Source of the DNA: Prochlorococcus sp. AG-347-K18
GTDB taxonomy: Bacteria; Cyanobacteriota; Cyanobacteriia; PCC-6307; Cyanobiaceae
Direction: 5' to 3'
NCBI GenBank assembly: GCA_003281365.1
Contig: QCCF01000003.1
Location: 116,917 to 180,916 of the forward strand
Length of the DNA: 64,000 bases
Each line of letters opens with the position of its first letter. The first letter of the stretch is position 1. This document shows, one piece after another, positions 63,574 through 64,000 of this stretch. The notes under the pieces are model-generated. The model saw only the letters and a program-made list of their open reading frames with translations, was not told where the DNA came from and ran no database searches. The position numbers were made by a program, and so were the translations under genes.

Positions 63574-63756
63574 ATGAATGAATTGTACTCAGTCTCTTCC
63601 TCTGCAAGCCCTCTAACAGCAATATTATGGTGTCTTTACCCCATAGCTGTACTTGTAATAATTGAGTTACTACTTGGAGGTGGATTTGATGATGATGATA
63701 ATAATGATCAAGACGGTGGAATGTTAATACCTGCTTATTCAAGATCTAATGGTTAA
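63574..63756 (+). CDS. microprotein with DDDDNNDQDGG tail (60 aa)
   Basis: MNELYSVSSSASPLTAILWCLYPIAVLVIIELLLGGGFDDDDNNDQDGGMLIPAYSRSNG. Confidence 0.7.
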   Translation: MNELYSVSSSASPLTAILWCLYPIAVLVIIELLLGGGFDDDDNNDQDGGMLIPAYSRSNG

Positions 63757-63764
63757 CCCTAATT

Positions 63765-63788
63765 TTGAAGTTTAATATTAAACTTCAA
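63765..63788. repeat. perfect 24-bp palindrome
   Basis: TTGAAGTTTAAT|ATTAAACTTCAA located 9 bp after a stop codon. Confidence 0.9.
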
Positions 63789-63803
63789 CTAATTGTCATT
63801 TAA

Positions 63804-63944
63804 ATGGCTACTAATTTTTATACTACTCTTATATCCTTAATTACACTTTCCTTCCTCATCATCTTTTCAACCATCTGGCTTGTTTTAAGGACACTCAAAG
63901 AAGGTAAAAAAGCTCTCAAAGAAATAAATAAGGATTCATCATAA
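63804..63944 (+). CDS. microprotein (46 aa, single TM, basic tail)
   Basis: MATNFYTTLISLITLSFLIIFSTIWLVLRTLKEGKKALKEINKDSS. Confidence 0.55.
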   Translation: MATNFYTTLISLITLSFLIIFSTIWLVLRTLKEGKKALKEINKDSS

Positions 63945-64000
63945 ACTTTGTAAAAAAAGCTTAAATTGAGAGTCTTTATTAGATTATTAATCTCTTAGTT

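Noticed and set aside
1-64000. CRISPR arrays, insertion sequences, prophage, restriction-modification or toxin-antitoxin modules
   Set aside because: No regularly spaced repeats, transposase, integrase, Cas, methyltransferase-restriction pairs or convincing TA pairs were found by reading; a systematic tool scan was not possible.

Overview
This 64 kb window is AT-rich, very compact and cyanobacterial. Gene content and order (ftsQ-ftsZ-ffs-panB, clpR-clpP-ilvC, bamA-lpxC-fabZ-lpxA-lpxB, nblS><kaiC-kaiB, rplU-rpmA, HLIP genes) match a high-light Prochlorococcus chromosome; this taxonomic call rests on recognition, not a search. Most of the window is conserved housekeeping core: cell division, cofactor, amino acid and purine synthesis, lipid A, the circadian KaiBC pair, ferredoxin, tRNA-His/Gly/Val and the SRP RNA. 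The less ordinary parts are: (1) a 5' leader of ftsZ in which an AGATGAGCTT start-codon mimic, an inverted AAGCTCAT and the true AGATGAGCTT start region could form mutually exclusive pairings; (2) a photolyase-like protein whose FAD module comes first and is followed by a possible Rossmann-like domain, suggesting circular permutation; (3) a decayed LigA-like pseudogene with in-frame stops; (4) a heavily nonsense-riddled cupin pseudogene; (5) two microproteins sharing a D-rich DQDGG tail in a microprotein cluster at the right edge; (6) a LysM domain apparently nested inside a SpoIID domain; (7) a strong hairpin in the rplU leader at the position where kaiA would be expected; (8) a perfect 24-bp palindrome between two microprotein genes. 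I did not find a CRISPR array, transposon, prophage or rRNA operon, nor a convincing multi-gene novel defence-type system.
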